Source: Thiogranum sp. (GTDB taxonomy: Bacteria > Pseudomonadota > Gammaproteobacteria > DSM-19610). From it: a stretch of DNA of 54,618 nt. A program made the position numbers and the translations under genes. Positions 9,128-19,900 of this stretch are shown one piece after another (within the stretch, counting starts at the first letter, position 1; every line of letters starts with the position of its first letter). The stretch lies in NCBI GenBank assembly GCA_030148915.1, contig JASBSN010000094.1, forward strand, positions 1 through 54,618. The letters run 5' to 3'. The notes under the pieces are model-generated. The model was not told the DNA's origin and searched no databases. It saw only the letters and a list, made by a program, of their open reading frames with translations.

Positions 9128-9436
9128 TTAGCGTATCTCTGTATTATCCAGCCCACTCTTCGATGAGGTCGGCAACGCTGCTGTCCAGTCCGCCCCTGGT
9201 CGACAATACCGCTGCCAGCTGGAAACTGCCCACGTTAACGGCGAACTTCCTTTCTTTCCCGACCAAATCGAGTTTCTTACACATATTCGTACACAGTTAC
9301 AAGCGCTGCCTCGAGCCCCTCTGGCTCCAATCCTTATTCGCGCAACTTATCTAGGATCCAAGTAGTAACAGCTAATTAGGTACAGCGTTGCTTTCATGGC
9401 TTCCGCGCGTAGCGTTTCACCGGACCGCTCCAGGCA
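9128..9436. other. 309-base gap in the polysaccharide operon, with one weak small open frame
   Basis: No gene of normal size fits. On the minus strand a 46-codon frame runs from ATG at 9284 to TAA at 9144, just 16 bases before the O-antigen ligase start. It begins MCKKLDLVGKERK and ends DLIEEWAG, and it lacks a good ribosome site. It may be a small protein, a remnant or chance. The rest of the gap shows no repeat or terminator I could support. Confidence 0.3.
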
Positions 9437-10648
9437 TCAATGTCGCAATATGCCCTCAATCGCCGATTGCCACCGTTGGCCGACGACTTCCCAGGTATAC
9501 TTTTCTATAATGAGGTGCCGTGCATCCTCGCCAATAGACCTGCGCCCGTCCGGGTCATCCAGATAGCGGATCACCTGTTCGGCAAATGTTTTCGGAGCAT
9601 CGGCCAGAACATAGTGTTTTCCTGGCACCGCCTCTATTGCCTCCACTCCCATGCTTGTCGATATCACGGTTCTTTTTAAAGCAAATGCTTCAAGCACTTT
9701 GTTCTTAAGGCCACTACCCATAATCATTGGATTAATCGCGATAGGGACACGCTTTACGAAGTCAAAAAGGTCGTCCACGAATCCAGTAGCTACAATATTG
9801 TCATGCTTTTCCGCAATACCTCGTATCCAATCATCCGCATCACGACCGACGATATACCAGGTGATACCTTCGGAGGCCAGGTAAGGCAAATATATACTAT
9901 TGTAAAAGTACTGGACCGCAGAATAGTTTGGCCTAAATGTCAGATTGCCCCAGAACACAACCGCATTTTCGATTTCACCGTATTGGCCGCAGTCCTCCGC
10001 CTCCAACTCCGGCGCCACTCCGTTCGGAACGACCGCAAATACATTTCTGCACGTCTTGCTCAATGCCGCAAGTCTTTTCTTGTCTGGTTCCGATATGGTG
10101 GTTACCAGATCACACCATTTTGTGAGCCCGCCTTCCTGCCCTCTGGTTCTGTGTAGTGCCACCTTGTACAGAAACTTGTGCACCATACTCCATTCATTGC
10201 CGGATACGCCATATTCTCGTTCCATGGTAAGGCTGTGACAATCGAAGTCATCCACAACCCGCTTTCGAACCGTAAGTCCCCGCAGATATTCAGCCAGGTG
10301 CAGATCCCCGGCAATAGAGATATCGATGGCATGCTGCCGTATATAGTTATTCAGCATCACTACTATATGTCGATAATAGGTCGGGTGCGAGGCCTCAATC
10401 AGATGCGCGTTGCTCAGCCTAAGATGGCGTATAACAGACGGTTTCTCCGGCGCCAATGGTAAAAGAAGAATATCCTCATATATGCCCTGTGAACTTACAG
10501 CGTCCAACTGTTCTTGGTTAATAGCAAATGCCGCCAGATAACACTTATTTGCCCCGGACAGAGCGGCGCTCAAATGATACACGCGCAGCCGACCGCCATG
10601 ATTTACGGGGAACGGCAGGGCGTCATAAAGGATTAGTACGTTTGCCAT
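9437..10648 (-). CDS. GT4-like glycosyltransferase
   Basis: A 403-residue GT-B protein from ATG at 10648 (MANVLILYDALPFPVNHGGRLRVYHLSAAL), preceded by GGAGAG; an in-frame ATG at 10669 has nothing better. The sequence resembles the sugar-transferase group with a long middle region (KRVVDDFDCHSLTMEREY). The donor half shows VPNGVAPELE, VVFWGNLTFRPNYSAVQYF, WYIVGRDADDWI and PIAINPMIMGSGLKNKVLEAFALKRTVISTSMGVEAIE, where GSGLKNKVLEA holds the conserved Lys and Glu. It is expected to act at the cytoplasmic membrane on the growing repeat unit. The sugar is unknown. Confidence 0.85.
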   Translation of the reverse strand: MANVLILYDALPFPVNHGGRLRVYHLSAALSGANKCYLAAFAINQEQLDAVSSQGIYEDILLLPLAPEKPSVIRHLRLSNAHLIEASHPTYYRHIVVMLNNYIRQHAIDISIAGDLHLAEYLRGLTVRKRVVDDFDCHSLTMEREYGVSGNEWSMVHKFLYKVALHRTRGQEGGLTKWCDLVTTISEPDKKRLAALSKTCRNVFAVVPNGVAPELEAEDCGQYGEIENAVVFWGNLTFRPNYSAVQYFYNSIYLPYLASEGITWYIVGRDADDWIRGIAEKHDNIVATGFVDDLFDFVKRVPIAINPMIMGSGLKNKVLEAFALKRTVISTSMGVEAIEAVPGKHYVLADAPKTFAEQVIRYLDDPDGRRSIGEDARHLIIEKYTWEVVGQRWQSAIEGILRH

Positions 10649-10719
10649 TACTCTCCAGCTGCGTTCCATATCGGGAATCCGTGTGATGCGGCTGTGTCAC
10701 GAGCCGAAACGCCAATTCC

Positions 10720-11619
10720 CTAGAACCCGCCCCCCAGAGTTTGGCTCAACCGGGACCACCCCCTTCGAACAATATTTTTTTTGAGGTCCGGCCGCAAATA
10801 ACTATCCCCCCGGGGCCAATCCGGCGACAGCTCGTAATCCAACTCCTCTAAAAGTGAACCTGCAATTCTGCAAAACCTGTACACCTGCTTCGGAGTCATT
10901 TCGCTTTTCCAGGGATTGGAGCGCCGAGCATCGATCTTTTTGCTCGCGCCACCCCTGTTTCGATCGTCTACCGACACCTCGTGCGCGTGCTCCACTTCAT
11001 GATGCTTCATCACCATGTCATCCCATGGCTCTCCGACAAACTCCAATATTCTGCCGATTTCTTCCTCGGGCTGAGACACGAGATTTTCGTATCTCACCTC
11101 GATGTAGCGGTGTCCGAGCGCCCTTCCCTGGCTGCGGCCCGCATACGTCCAGCGCGCCCACCTCTTCACAGCAAGATCGAAGGAACCGGGATCCGAGAGC
11201 GTGTTGCCAAACCAATGCACTTTATCCAGCGACACGACACAGTCCCTACCGTCTCGAATTACGTGTATGAAATACGCCTTCGGAAATGCACGCCCAAGAA
11301 ACTCAAAATGAAGGCAGTTTGTTGGCGTCTTCGTCGCCAAACGCTGCTTACTCTGCGTCTCCAGGTATTTTTCAAAGAATTTTGTTAACGTCTCATTTGC
11401 GTATATTCTATATATGTCTTCTTCAGTCAATCGAAAAGCATCCAGGCTCTCCCGAAACATCTTGTTACCCAGCAAGGTTTCCACGCAGGCCCTTGTCTCC
11501 GGGATCAGGTTGACAGTCTCTGGGCCACAGGCAATATTTGGATGTGCCTCCAGAATATATCGCAACAATGTCGTACCGGATCTCTGGAAGCCGCCTACGA
11601 ATATCGGCGCGTTATTCAC
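10720..11619 (-). CDS. Sulfotransferase family protein (PAPS-dependent)
   Basis: This protein (299 residues) is a P-loop-like sulfotransferase, transferring sulfate from PAPS to a hydroxyl or amine of a sugar or other acceptor. The 5-prime phosphosulfate loop is FVGGFQRSGTTLLRYIL. The 3-prime phosphate-binding stretch is YFIHVIRDGRDCVVS, and later IEVRYENLVSQPEEEIGRILEFVGEPWDD is typical of bacterial members. GTG at 11619 has GGAG eight bases upstream, so I prefer it to the GTG at 11637. It is one of three sulfotransferases in the locus, and a PAPS-forming enzyme is encoded at 21668-23431. That supports a sulfated polysaccharide product. Confidence 0.88.
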   Translation of the reverse strand: MNNAPIFVGGFQRSGTTLLRYILEAHPNIACGPETVNLIPETRACVETLLGNKMFRESLDAFRLTEEDIYRIYANETLTKFFEKYLETQSKQRLATKTPTNCLHFEFLGRAFPKAYFIHVIRDGRDCVVSLDKVHWFGNTLSDPGSFDLAVKRWARWTYAGRSQGRALGHRYIEVRYENLVSQPEEEIGRILEFVGEPWDDMVMKHHEVEHAHEVSVDDRNRGGASKKIDARRSNPWKSEMTPKQVYRFCRIAGSLLEELDYELSPDWPRGDSYLRPDLKKNIVRRGWSRLSQTLGGGF

Positions 11620-11742
11620 AAACTCATCTCCCACCACGTTGAACGTTTATATCTGGCGGCCACTATTAACCCGCAGGACTTTTTCTGCCCCCGCTACGCC
11701 AGCATTATTTGTCCGATATTCGTTTGCGGCGTCGCATGAGCG

Positions 11743-13287
11743 TTAACCGCGCAGCACTTCCAGCATATGAAGTATTACGTCACCTTTAGTCGCCGTGAGC
11801 TCAATTCGCTGCAATGGCGATACGTCCGTCCCGGACATGACGGGGATAGAGAAATGGACCTCCTTCCATCGCCCGCTGCCCGACAACCTAACAATGCGAT
11901 GCCGCCCGAATGCGGACACATCAAAATCGCCGGATCCCTTATCAAAATACACTATCCTCAGTTTGACGTTACCGCCAAGTACGCTTCGAACAAAATCCTC
12001 GCTCACCGACAACCGAATGTTATCATCTTCATTAACCATTCGAGCCCAAACGCCAAACCTCTGATCCGATGGCCCGATACTTGAGAGCGGCTTGCTCCGG
12101 TCTCCTGGAAGCCGTTCCATTAAGAACGTATAATCGCCTTTCAGGAAATCCCCTTCCCGGAAGGCAATCCAGGCGCCTGGCGAATGCGCCGGCTTGGCAT
12201 GGTACCCCGCATATCTTGCCGCAAACTCCAATGCTGTCGCAATTTCGGTGTTTTTCGCGCTCTTCAAGTCGCTATAGTAAACCCCGATGTACGATATACC
12301 CATGTTGAGGTCGCTGAGAAGCCGCCAATACAACCATTGTCGCCTACTCATATTGTCGACCGACGGGTACTTCGAATAGCGGCGATCCGCGTCTGTCCAC
12401 GACTCTGCATAGCACTCGGTTTGACCTGTTCGACAGTACTTACGGAGGCTCATGTACCGTTGCGCCCCCCACTGACTGTTGCGTGGCTGAATTTCGCTTG
12501 ATGTATGGAACAGGTATAGGCCGCCTTTTTTCAAGAGCTCTGTATAGTGTTGCTTACTCCGCTGATCACGCGAATACAGCGGACTACTTTCATCGTCAAC
12601 AAAAACCTGATCATGCGCAAAAATATCGTTGCGCACAAACACCTTCAGCTCGGGAGAAAAAAGGTCAATAAACGTACGCAATATATATTTCTTATACTCT
12701 TGACCGACATGCAAATTCCAGTTAACCCCTGACACAGTGCCCGCTGACCTAGACCAGATGCTGGCATTTCGATACATACCTCTGATATGGAACTGTTCCG
12801 TACCGATAGCGTTATAATTCAGCCTTACCCCAAGGATTAAGGCGCGATATGGCGAGTCTTTAAGATGCTGCGCATACGCCCTAAGGAGGTCGGTATATGC
12901 GTCTTTGTAGTTATTGTGCCAGTACATAAGAGTTCCTCGAGCGTCCTGCGCGCCACCTATCCGAACAGGCAGGAAAGGCACTTTGGTATACAGGTAATCG
13001 GGGTGCAAGTTACCATTTATCTGTACCGTGGCATGCAACCCCTTTTCATCTATAGCACGCAGCTGGCGATCGATTATAGAAAAGTCGTATACGCCTTCCT
13101 TCCTTTCTATATCCTTCCACTGTGCAAACACCTGCCCCCCCACAACATAGGGTAATGTCAGTATGTTGTCATGACCCTGATACCAGATCGCATAAATGCC
13201 GGCAGCGCCACTGTTCGCCAACGCGGAACCAGCTACGTACCAAAGGCCAACGACAAAGAGCCACTTCCGAAATACCGCGCATATCAT
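11743..13287 (-). CDS. Secreted glycoside-hydrolase-like protein (GH42/GH5-like TIM barrel)
   Basis: The 514-residue product carries a clear Sec signal peptide (basic FRK, hydrophobic LFVVGLWYVAGSALA). The mature part begins as a retaining-glycosidase barrel: GGQVFAQWKDIERKEGVYDFSIIDRQLRAIDEKGLHATVQINGN is the familiar first strand/helix unit of GH42/GH5-like enzymes. I could not place both catalytic Glu residues with certainty; an Asn-Ala-Ile-Gly-Thr-Glu segment at about residue 175 is a candidate. The C-terminal about 120 residues look like a beta-sandwich. In this locus it may trim or release the polysaccharide in the periplasm or outside. The exact family is uncertain. Confidence 0.65.
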   Translation of the reverse strand: MICAVFRKWLFVVGLWYVAGSALANSGAAGIYAIWYQGHDNILTLPYVVGGQVFAQWKDIERKEGVYDFSIIDRQLRAIDEKGLHATVQINGNLHPDYLYTKVPFLPVRIGGAQDARGTLMYWHNNYKDAYTDLLRAYAQHLKDSPYRALILGVRLNYNAIGTEQFHIRGMYRNASIWSRSAGTVSGVNWNLHVGQEYKKYILRTFIDLFSPELKVFVRNDIFAHDQVFVDDESSPLYSRDQRSKQHYTELLKKGGLYLFHTSSEIQPRNSQWGAQRYMSLRKYCRTGQTECYAESWTDADRRYSKYPSVDNMSRRQWLYWRLLSDLNMGISYIGVYYSDLKSAKNTEIATALEFAARYAGYHAKPAHSPGAWIAFREGDFLKGDYTFLMERLPGDRSKPLSSIGPSDQRFGVWARMVNEDDNIRLSVSEDFVRSVLGGNVKLRIVYFDKGSGDFDVSAFGRHRIVRLSGSGRWKEVHFSIPVMSGTDVSPLQRIELTATKGDVILHMLEVLRG

Positions 13288-13323
13288 AGGGCTACCTGTT
13301 TCTCAGTAAAAGGCGCATATGGT

Positions 13324-14289
13324 TTACACAGTCCCCTGTAGGAGACTTATTGGTGTTGCCTCGCGCGCCTTGTACACCGTCACACCGAATACATTCAACA
13401 CGCTTTGTATTTGGTCCAACTGCGCACTCGTAAACTGCGTCCGCCACGACTCTATACTGCTTTCGCCCCATCCTGTCCGACAGGTCTGCTGAGAGGGCCT
13501 CGCTACAGATTCAGTCAGAGGCGACTTCTCGAGGCCAAGCTGCTTCACAAGACTTGCCCACTCGGTCTGCCCGTTCACAATGAGGCGTTCGTAGAAAATT
13601 ATTGGCCACCCCTTTTTACTGAATTCCAACAACGGAATGACATTTTCTATACACCAGATTGCTGTATGCGCCTCGATAGGATTCAAGGTCTTCTCTAGAT
13701 ATGACATATAATTATACAGATATGCGTTAACCAGGGCCCGGTCTTTCATATGACCTATCAAAGGGCGGTCGTAGGCCCATCCTAACCTCAGCTTTGAAGC
13801 AACTACTGCTCCCGGGTGACGAACAACGAACGCATTTTTCGTGTTGTAGTTGTTACCCAGCCACCCCATCATGAGATTGGAACGTATAAACTTGACTATA
13901 AGTGGCCGGGCCGCATTGTTTCGATAGCGGTAGTAGTTGATGTACGCTTGCCGGTACCGATCGACAAAATGTTTCGCCCTATGAAAACTGGAGATATCCG
14001 CCCATGCCGGAACAAGCTGATCTTGTCTGATACGATACTTCGTCCACCACTTGCTACAGTTTCCTTCAAACACCCTGTCCATGAATTTCCGGAGCGCATC
14101 GTCCCTGACATCTTCGCCAATATAACGATCCGCAAAGCGCTCGGCCCCTGGAACCGCCTGCGGATGCAGAGGCTCGAATATTGTCTGCAGGCCATTTGCC
14201 TCCGCAAGCACATCCAGAACCCAGGTTGTTCCGCTACGCCCCGAACCCGCGATAACTATTGGACATTTCACAATATACTTCCCCGCCAT
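13324..14289 (-). CDS. Sulfotransferase domain protein
   Basis: A 321-residue sulfotransferase from ATG at 14289, which has AAAGG five bases upstream. A longer frame starts only at a TTG (14343). The PAPS loop is CPIVIAGSGRSGTTWVLDVLAEANG and the phosphate-binding strand is AFVVRHPGAVVASKL. The C-terminal region (IIFYERLIVNGQTEWASLVKQLGL and WRTQFTSAQLDQIQSVLNVFG) is typical. It follows the flippase gene at short distance and is presumably cotranscribed. A carbohydrate acceptor is inferred from context only. Confidence 0.85.
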   Translation of the reverse strand: MAGKYIVKCPIVIAGSGRSGTTWVLDVLAEANGLQTIFEPLHPQAVPGAERFADRYIGEDVRDDALRKFMDRVFEGNCSKWWTKYRIRQDQLVPAWADISSFHRAKHFVDRYRQAYINYYRYRNNAARPLIVKFIRSNLMMGWLGNNYNTKNAFVVRHPGAVVASKLRLGWAYDRPLIGHMKDRALVNAYLYNYMSYLEKTLNPIEAHTAIWCIENVIPLLEFSKKGWPIIFYERLIVNGQTEWASLVKQLGLEKSPLTESVARPSQQTCRTGWGESSIESWRTQFTSAQLDQIQSVLNVFGVTVYKAREATPISLLQGTV

Positions 14290-14349
14290 ACTGCCTTTGT
14301 TGAGCTCATAGGATAGGACTGGCTTACGCTCGGTAGCACACAAGCAGCG

Positions 14350-15822
14350 TCACGCCGGCTGCGTCGGCTTACCAAACATAGTGCTTATGACAAAGCCGCC
14401 ACCGATAGAGAACAACATCCCCAGATACGCAATGACAAACACCGCTCCTGATACAGCGAGCTGGAACAACAGTGGCCACGACAGGGCGAACATCTTCCAC
14501 GCAGCCAATGCAACGATGCCCGCAGTAGCGGACGCAATAAGCAACTTTGCAAGCGTCCCCCAGTCCTGCAACTCCCTTAGTGGTCTGCCTGTGCACATGG
14601 AAACGCGCCTGAAATTTAAAATATTACCGACGAACATTACGACTACGCTCGCAATGGCAACTCCATTCATACCGGCCAGTGTCGCCCCAAAATAGGTGAC
14701 TAGTGACGCGATAGCGAGCAAGATAGCACTGAGCGCGAGAACGAACTTTCCTTGTTTGAGCACCACAAGAATGCTACTCATTTCCACGGCCAGCATAAAT
14801 GTCCCGGCCATATAAATGCGCACAACTGGCACTGCCCCTAGGTAGCTGTCTGTGTACAGCGCCTCTACTACGAGCCCGGCAAACACAAAGACAAATATTG
14901 CAAAGGGAAATAGTATGGCGCTAACAGCGACATTCGCCTTGTTGTTCAGTTTGACCATCCCATCCCAATCTCCGCCACTCTCACACTGGCTCATTCTTGG
15001 AACGATCACGCTTGCCATTGTGTTTCTCAAAACATTGGCTATCATATTTATACTGATAGCAATCGAGAATATAGCAAAGCTTCCTGGCGGAAACACGGCC
15101 GCCACCACCCATTGACCGATCCTGGCCCGAAGGTTAAAGAAGACACCCGATAAACCAAACGGAACTGCGTAATTCAGCTGAGTAGACAGCATGGAGACCT
15201 TCGGAATCAACGCGCCTATACCATATCTGATCGCAACGTAGTATAGCAACACCGACATTTTCAGAAGCGCAAAAATGAGGAGTGCAGTAAAAATTACCTC
15301 CACACTGTGACTAAGTATGGCGGCCGCAATGATCGTTACGTTTCTGATCAGCGCCAAGATCAATATCGCTCGTGCCTGCCACGGTACGTCCTGGTCCGCA
15401 TTAGGTAGAAATTCTATCAGCGAAGACAACACCCAGAGAAAGATAAAACATGGTATCAATATTCCGCTTGATGAAAGACTCCTGATATTGTCTGGCAGAA
15501 AGGGATTCCATTGACTGACGGCCAGCGCGCTAAGAAACGCCATAAACGCCATCCAATATATTGTCTGACTGACTAATGCCTCTTTTTCTGATCTTGTTGA
15601 ACGCGGGATGAAATATAACAAGCTACGCGCCATCCCGAATGGAGCGATCAGCGCGACTGTTGTAGCTATCAACCAAAAAAGGACGTAATACCCGTACTCA
15701 TGTACGTCAAGCAGCCTCACTAAGATAATAGGCACTACGACACGCAGCAATGACTCGACAAGGTTTGCCCGACCTAGCAACAACGCCTGCACCCTGGTTG
15801 ATTTCACGCCGCACTCCGCCAA
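14350..15822 (-). CDS. Wzx-type polysaccharide flippase (MOP/MATE-like)
   Basis: A 490-residue membrane protein with about 12-14 helices of the multidrug/oligosaccharidyl-lipid/polysaccharide exporter superfamily. Such proteins flip undecaprenyl-PP-linked repeat units to the periplasmic side. Supporting stretches are the N-terminal helix RANLVESLLRVVVPIILVRLLDVHEYGYYVLFW, IAPFGMARSLLYFIPR, and the middle LSTQLNYAVPFGLSGVFFNLRARIGQWVVAAVF. A later one reads IANVLRNTMASVIVPRMSQCESGGDW. The frame begins with TTG at 15822, preceded by a weak GAAAGAA. It lies between two sulfotransferase genes. With the ligase/polymerase at 7694-9127 this gives a Wzx/Wzy-style pathway. Confidence 0.87.
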   Translation of the reverse strand: MAECGVKSTRVQALLLGRANLVESLLRVVVPIILVRLLDVHEYGYYVLFWLIATTVALIAPFGMARSLLYFIPRSTRSEKEALVSQTIYWMAFMAFLSALAVSQWNPFLPDNIRSLSSSGILIPCFIFLWVLSSLIEFLPNADQDVPWQARAILILALIRNVTIIAAAILSHSVEVIFTALLIFALLKMSVLLYYVAIRYGIGALIPKVSMLSTQLNYAVPFGLSGVFFNLRARIGQWVVAAVFPPGSFAIFSIAISINMIANVLRNTMASVIVPRMSQCESGGDWDGMVKLNNKANVAVSAILFPFAIFVFVFAGLVVEALYTDSYLGAVPVVRIYMAGTFMLAVEMSSILVVLKQGKFVLALSAILLAIASLVTYFGATLAGMNGVAIASVVVMFVGNILNFRRVSMCTGRPLRELQDWGTLAKLLIASATAGIVALAAWKMFALSWPLLFQLAVSGAVFVIAYLGMLFSIGGGFVISTMFGKPTQPA

Positions 15823-15987
15823 TGCATTCTTTCAGCACACCATTGCAATATAGAAAAATTACTAGCTGTGAGGGCCGATAGAAACTCGCGTGTATTCAGG
15901 CTTGAGCTGCGGACCGAAACGGATGCGGCGAACATTCACATTCCTGACAACAATAAATTACAAAGCAATATGATATAGAACATATGG

Positions 15988-16914
15988 CTAAACTTGAATC
16001 GTATCATGAATATGTTGTGACCGCTCAACGCCTGTCACCCCACTCGCCGCCTCAAGCCATGTTGTCGCGTAGCCATCGAAACGCCGGCTCAGCAGGGTTA
16101 ACTCATCCATATACTCGTTCGCAAGAATCCTGTAGATATTTTCCGGCATGGCAGATTTACCTTTGCCAATATTTACCTTTTTATGTACACCACGCAGGAC
16201 AGATGGTATATCTGTCTCGACGCCAACGAATCCCAATATGCATTTCAGCAGCGCTTCTGGTTTTGTCGCAATATCGTCATAGAAGCCAACCAGCATCTGC
16301 TCTTTCGGATAGCGTTGCTCCCAAATCTCAAGCGTTCTTGCATATTGACTCTTTCGCTTAGCCGCAGGATGACAGAGATAATCAACAAACTCGGCCTCGG
16401 TAATACTTTCCAGAGGCTTTGCCAAAAGTTCAGGCAACAACATTCGAGCGTGCGACCATGATCTGTCTATCGGGTTCCTCAGAAGAAAGATAACTTTTAG
16501 CTTTGGCAACATACGATAGATATGCTCAACGGCGTCAGCAGATAGCGCACAATAGTCCGTGGTGAACTCGCCTGAGACTCTCCCATGGGCCCGCTCAAAC
16601 AACGACATATACCACTCATCCGATAGCTGACTGCCAAAATACCGGTGAGCCCAGACAAGATCTCCTATTGCCGCACGGCTCAGGGCTCTTGCGATCACAT
16701 GCATGATTAGGCCTCTGCCGTACGACTTATAAATACCGAAGAGGCCACTCTTAGCACCCTTCTTCTTTGCCACTCGGTCGATGGGAAATTTCCTATCAAA
16801 ATAGTGCAATTCCTTAACCGGGGGCACCCACACCCCAGGGTGTAGCGCCAGTTGACGATACAGCCATGTGGTACCCGCTTTCGGTGCACCGATACAAATA
16901 AATTGGGGCGTCAT
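15988..16914 (-). CDS. Sulfotransferase family protein
   Basis: A 308-residue PAPS-dependent sulfotransferase. The N-terminus is the canonical FICIGAPKAGTTWLYRQLALHPGVWVPPVKELHYFD, followed by the phosphate-binding stretch KVIFLLRNPIDRSWSHARML and the later VGFYDDIATKPEALLKCILGFVGVE. This subtype resembles heparan-sulfate N-deacetylase/sulfotransferase-like and bacterial carbohydrate sulfotransferases. A 165-base gap without visible genes separates it from the flippase gene. Third sulfotransferase of the locus. Confidence 0.88.
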   Translation of the reverse strand: MTPQFICIGAPKAGTTWLYRQLALHPGVWVPPVKELHYFDRKFPIDRVAKKKGAKSGLFGIYKSYGRGLIMHVIARALSRAAIGDLVWAHRYFGSQLSDEWYMSLFERAHGRVSGEFTTDYCALSADAVEHIYRMLPKLKVIFLLRNPIDRSWSHARMLLPELLAKPLESITEAEFVDYLCHPAAKRKSQYARTLEIWEQRYPKEQMLVGFYDDIATKPEALLKCILGFVGVETDIPSVLRGVHKKVNIGKGKSAMPENIYRILANEYMDELTLLSRRFDGYATTWLEAASGVTGVERSQHIHDTIQV

Positions 16915-16988
16915 TTCAGGTTAACCTATACCCCGTCGACACGGATGGTACGTAGATACAGCATACCGGTGATCGCCAGTGAATATTT

Positions 16989-19900
16989 CTAGCCAAAATT
17001 GCCACCATTCCCACTAATCGTACGCTTCGGAACCAAGGGATATCGACGAAGCAGGCCGACAATTGCCAGACCAAGCAGTATAGGTAGCATGGGGTCTGCC
17101 CCTTGCGCTTGCGCAATCAAACATCCACCACCTCCTCCCTGGCCGGTAACCGGCAAGGTATTTCGATTGCCGATTGCAATGGGATCATCAATATTGCCAT
17201 TCAGGATCGCGTCCATGTCGGTCAATGGGTCACCATCGGTTACGGAAAGCTCTATTGTTGTCGCGCTCGTTTGCCGCCACATTGCTGTTGGCAATTCAAC
17301 AAGTGATCCGTTGCCATCGAGCTTGTAAACGACCAAGTTCCTTGGCAGTTCCCGCGAAAACACCATCACAATGCCGACGCTACCGCCTTTAGGTGCTGTA
17401 GCTGAATAGCTGATTGCACCGAATGAAAAATCCGTGCCCAATGGCTGCAACTCAACCGGTACAACCATGGCTCGTGACAGCGCCTCACCACCAGTGGTGG
17501 ATATCCTAACTTTGGCGCCGTTCGGAAGCGCAAGGCCATCTATAACTGTAGCATCGGCTGCGGAACCGCCTGTTTCGATAGCATCAATTACGCCGTCGTA
17601 ATCGCTATCAAGCGGATTAGCAATATCTCCCCCTACTTCTATGATATCCGGCAAACCGTCGCCATCTGTGTCACCGTCGGATACATTCGGATCGAGCCCT
17701 CGCCCTACGGCTTCGGCAAATGAAATAACATTTCCCGCACCATCCAACAGTGGATTTATGGTAATGCGCACCGTAGCGACGTTCGATACCGCCCCGCTCA
17801 CATCCTTGATAGTGTACGTGAAGCTGTCATTGGTCGAATTCAACGACGTATTGAAGTAGCTGATGGAGCCGTCGTTGTTTATACTAACCGAGCCACGTTG
17901 CGGTCCATCAACAATATCGATACCACCCATATCAAGACTGTTGTCCACGCCTTCATCATTTGCGGCGACGGGAATGTTGATGATCTCGCCTATGCGAACG
18001 AATGCATCGTCGCTCCGCGCTACAGGTGAATCATTGACGGCCTGTACTGTCAGATCAAAGGTGGTCGAGGCGGAGTCCTTACCGTCACTGACTATAACTG
18101 TTATGGCGACCGGTCCGCCGTTGCGCCCGGGGGCCGGCGTTACCAAAATCGTTCGATCGGATCCGCTGCCACCGAGCACCAAGTCGGCATCCGGCACAAG
18201 GACCTGATCGCTGCTTGTTGCCGTAACGATCAAGAACGCCGGATCTGTCTCTGAATCAGAAACATTGAATGGCAGGACCTCTGTTGCCGTATCCTCTTGA
18301 GTTACCTGACTCTGAATGCTCGAAATCGCTGGAGGTTGATTTGCAGCGATCTGGTTGGAGCCTTCTTTGACCTTTATGATTTGGTCCACCCCTATGCTGC
18401 TTAGAACCTGGCGTACACCACTGGGCCAGGATATGTCAATCGTGTCTACAACCGTGGCGCCAGCAAGCCCAAAATGGAGGCGCGTGTCGTTCTGAGAGAA
18501 ACTGTGCATGCCACCGTCCCGATCCCGAACCTGGGTGACACCTGCAGCCGTCAGCGCAACCCTCGCCCCAACAGCATCCCTATTCGAGATTACGCCCACA
18601 AGATCAATCTCAAGCCAGTGATTATTGCCGCCCAGATTCCTGAAAAGCTGCGAAGGACCGCGGTTAAATGGTGTTCCCTCGTATCCGTTGGTAACAAAAA
18701 TATCCATGTACCCATCGCGATCATAGTCCGCTGTTGCCGCGCTATCGGCGAGCCCGAGAGAACTACCGGAAGCGCCGCCAGCGCCAGGGACCAGCTGGAA
18801 TTGACCGCCCCCAAGATTCTCGTATAACAGATTCGCTGAGTTACCTGTGGGGCTACTACACACTAGGTAGAGATCCACATCCATGTCATTGTCAAAATCC
18901 GCCGCCACCGCCGACCTACAGGCAGTCGCCGAGTTCAATCCTGCGGCAACGGAATAGTCCTGGAATCCGGTCGCAGACTGTAGGAACAACTTGTCATTTG
19001 CCGCGCCGTCCGAATTTTCAAAGCCGATATTGGCGAGGCTAGATATTGCAGTATCGGCTGCAACCGCTATTCCAGCGCCTAGCCAGTCACCACTGCTCGC
19101 GGCTACCCGCCATAACCCGGCCTGAGCATCAAAACCAATGTAAATACCACTGTCTACGCCCAGTTGATGGGGCATCAACCCCGCAGTATTTACATCCAGT
19201 GATGATACTGAAAATATCTGACTTGATGGATGAACCCCGGCACTCCCAATATAGATGTCGCTGGGTGCCACCACCACGGAAGGCCCGATCTCGAACTGTA
19301 CAAGCCCATCGGCCCCGAAGGTAAAGGCCTTTTCGCTCGCATTAACAATAAGCTTCGCGGATATGTCGTTTGGCTTTGTTTGTATTACCTGCGAGCCGTT
19401 CGCAATACGAACAAGAAACACATCTGAAAGATTGTCACCATTAAAATCAGCAATGGCTGCATCTACTACCTTCCATTTATCAATGTCTGTCAGCGCAAAC
19501 AAACTAGTTTGGTCCACAAAAGGTATGGACTGCCAATTATAGACCCGATCCGGGTACGGGCTGCCCGCCAGCACGAGGAGCGGCGAGCCGCTGTAACCAA
19601 CAGTAAGCAACTGGGCAAAACTATTGCCGGTCACGGCGAGGTTGGTTTGACCAATGCTATCACTGAACCGGCCATTCATCTGACTAAACAACGCAGAGGG
19701 AGCCTGGCCGTCAACTCGAGACCAATTGGAAAGGAAGACATCCAGCTCCCCATCATTGTTCCAGTCGAACCACAGGGGCGTCCGACCGCGTCCCAGCGAA
19801 TAGCTTAAACCGAGGGCGGCGGCCTGGTCGTCAAGCACGCCGTTCATGTTGACAAATAGCTGGTTTGTGCCAACACCAAATCCCGACTGGGCACCGGCCA

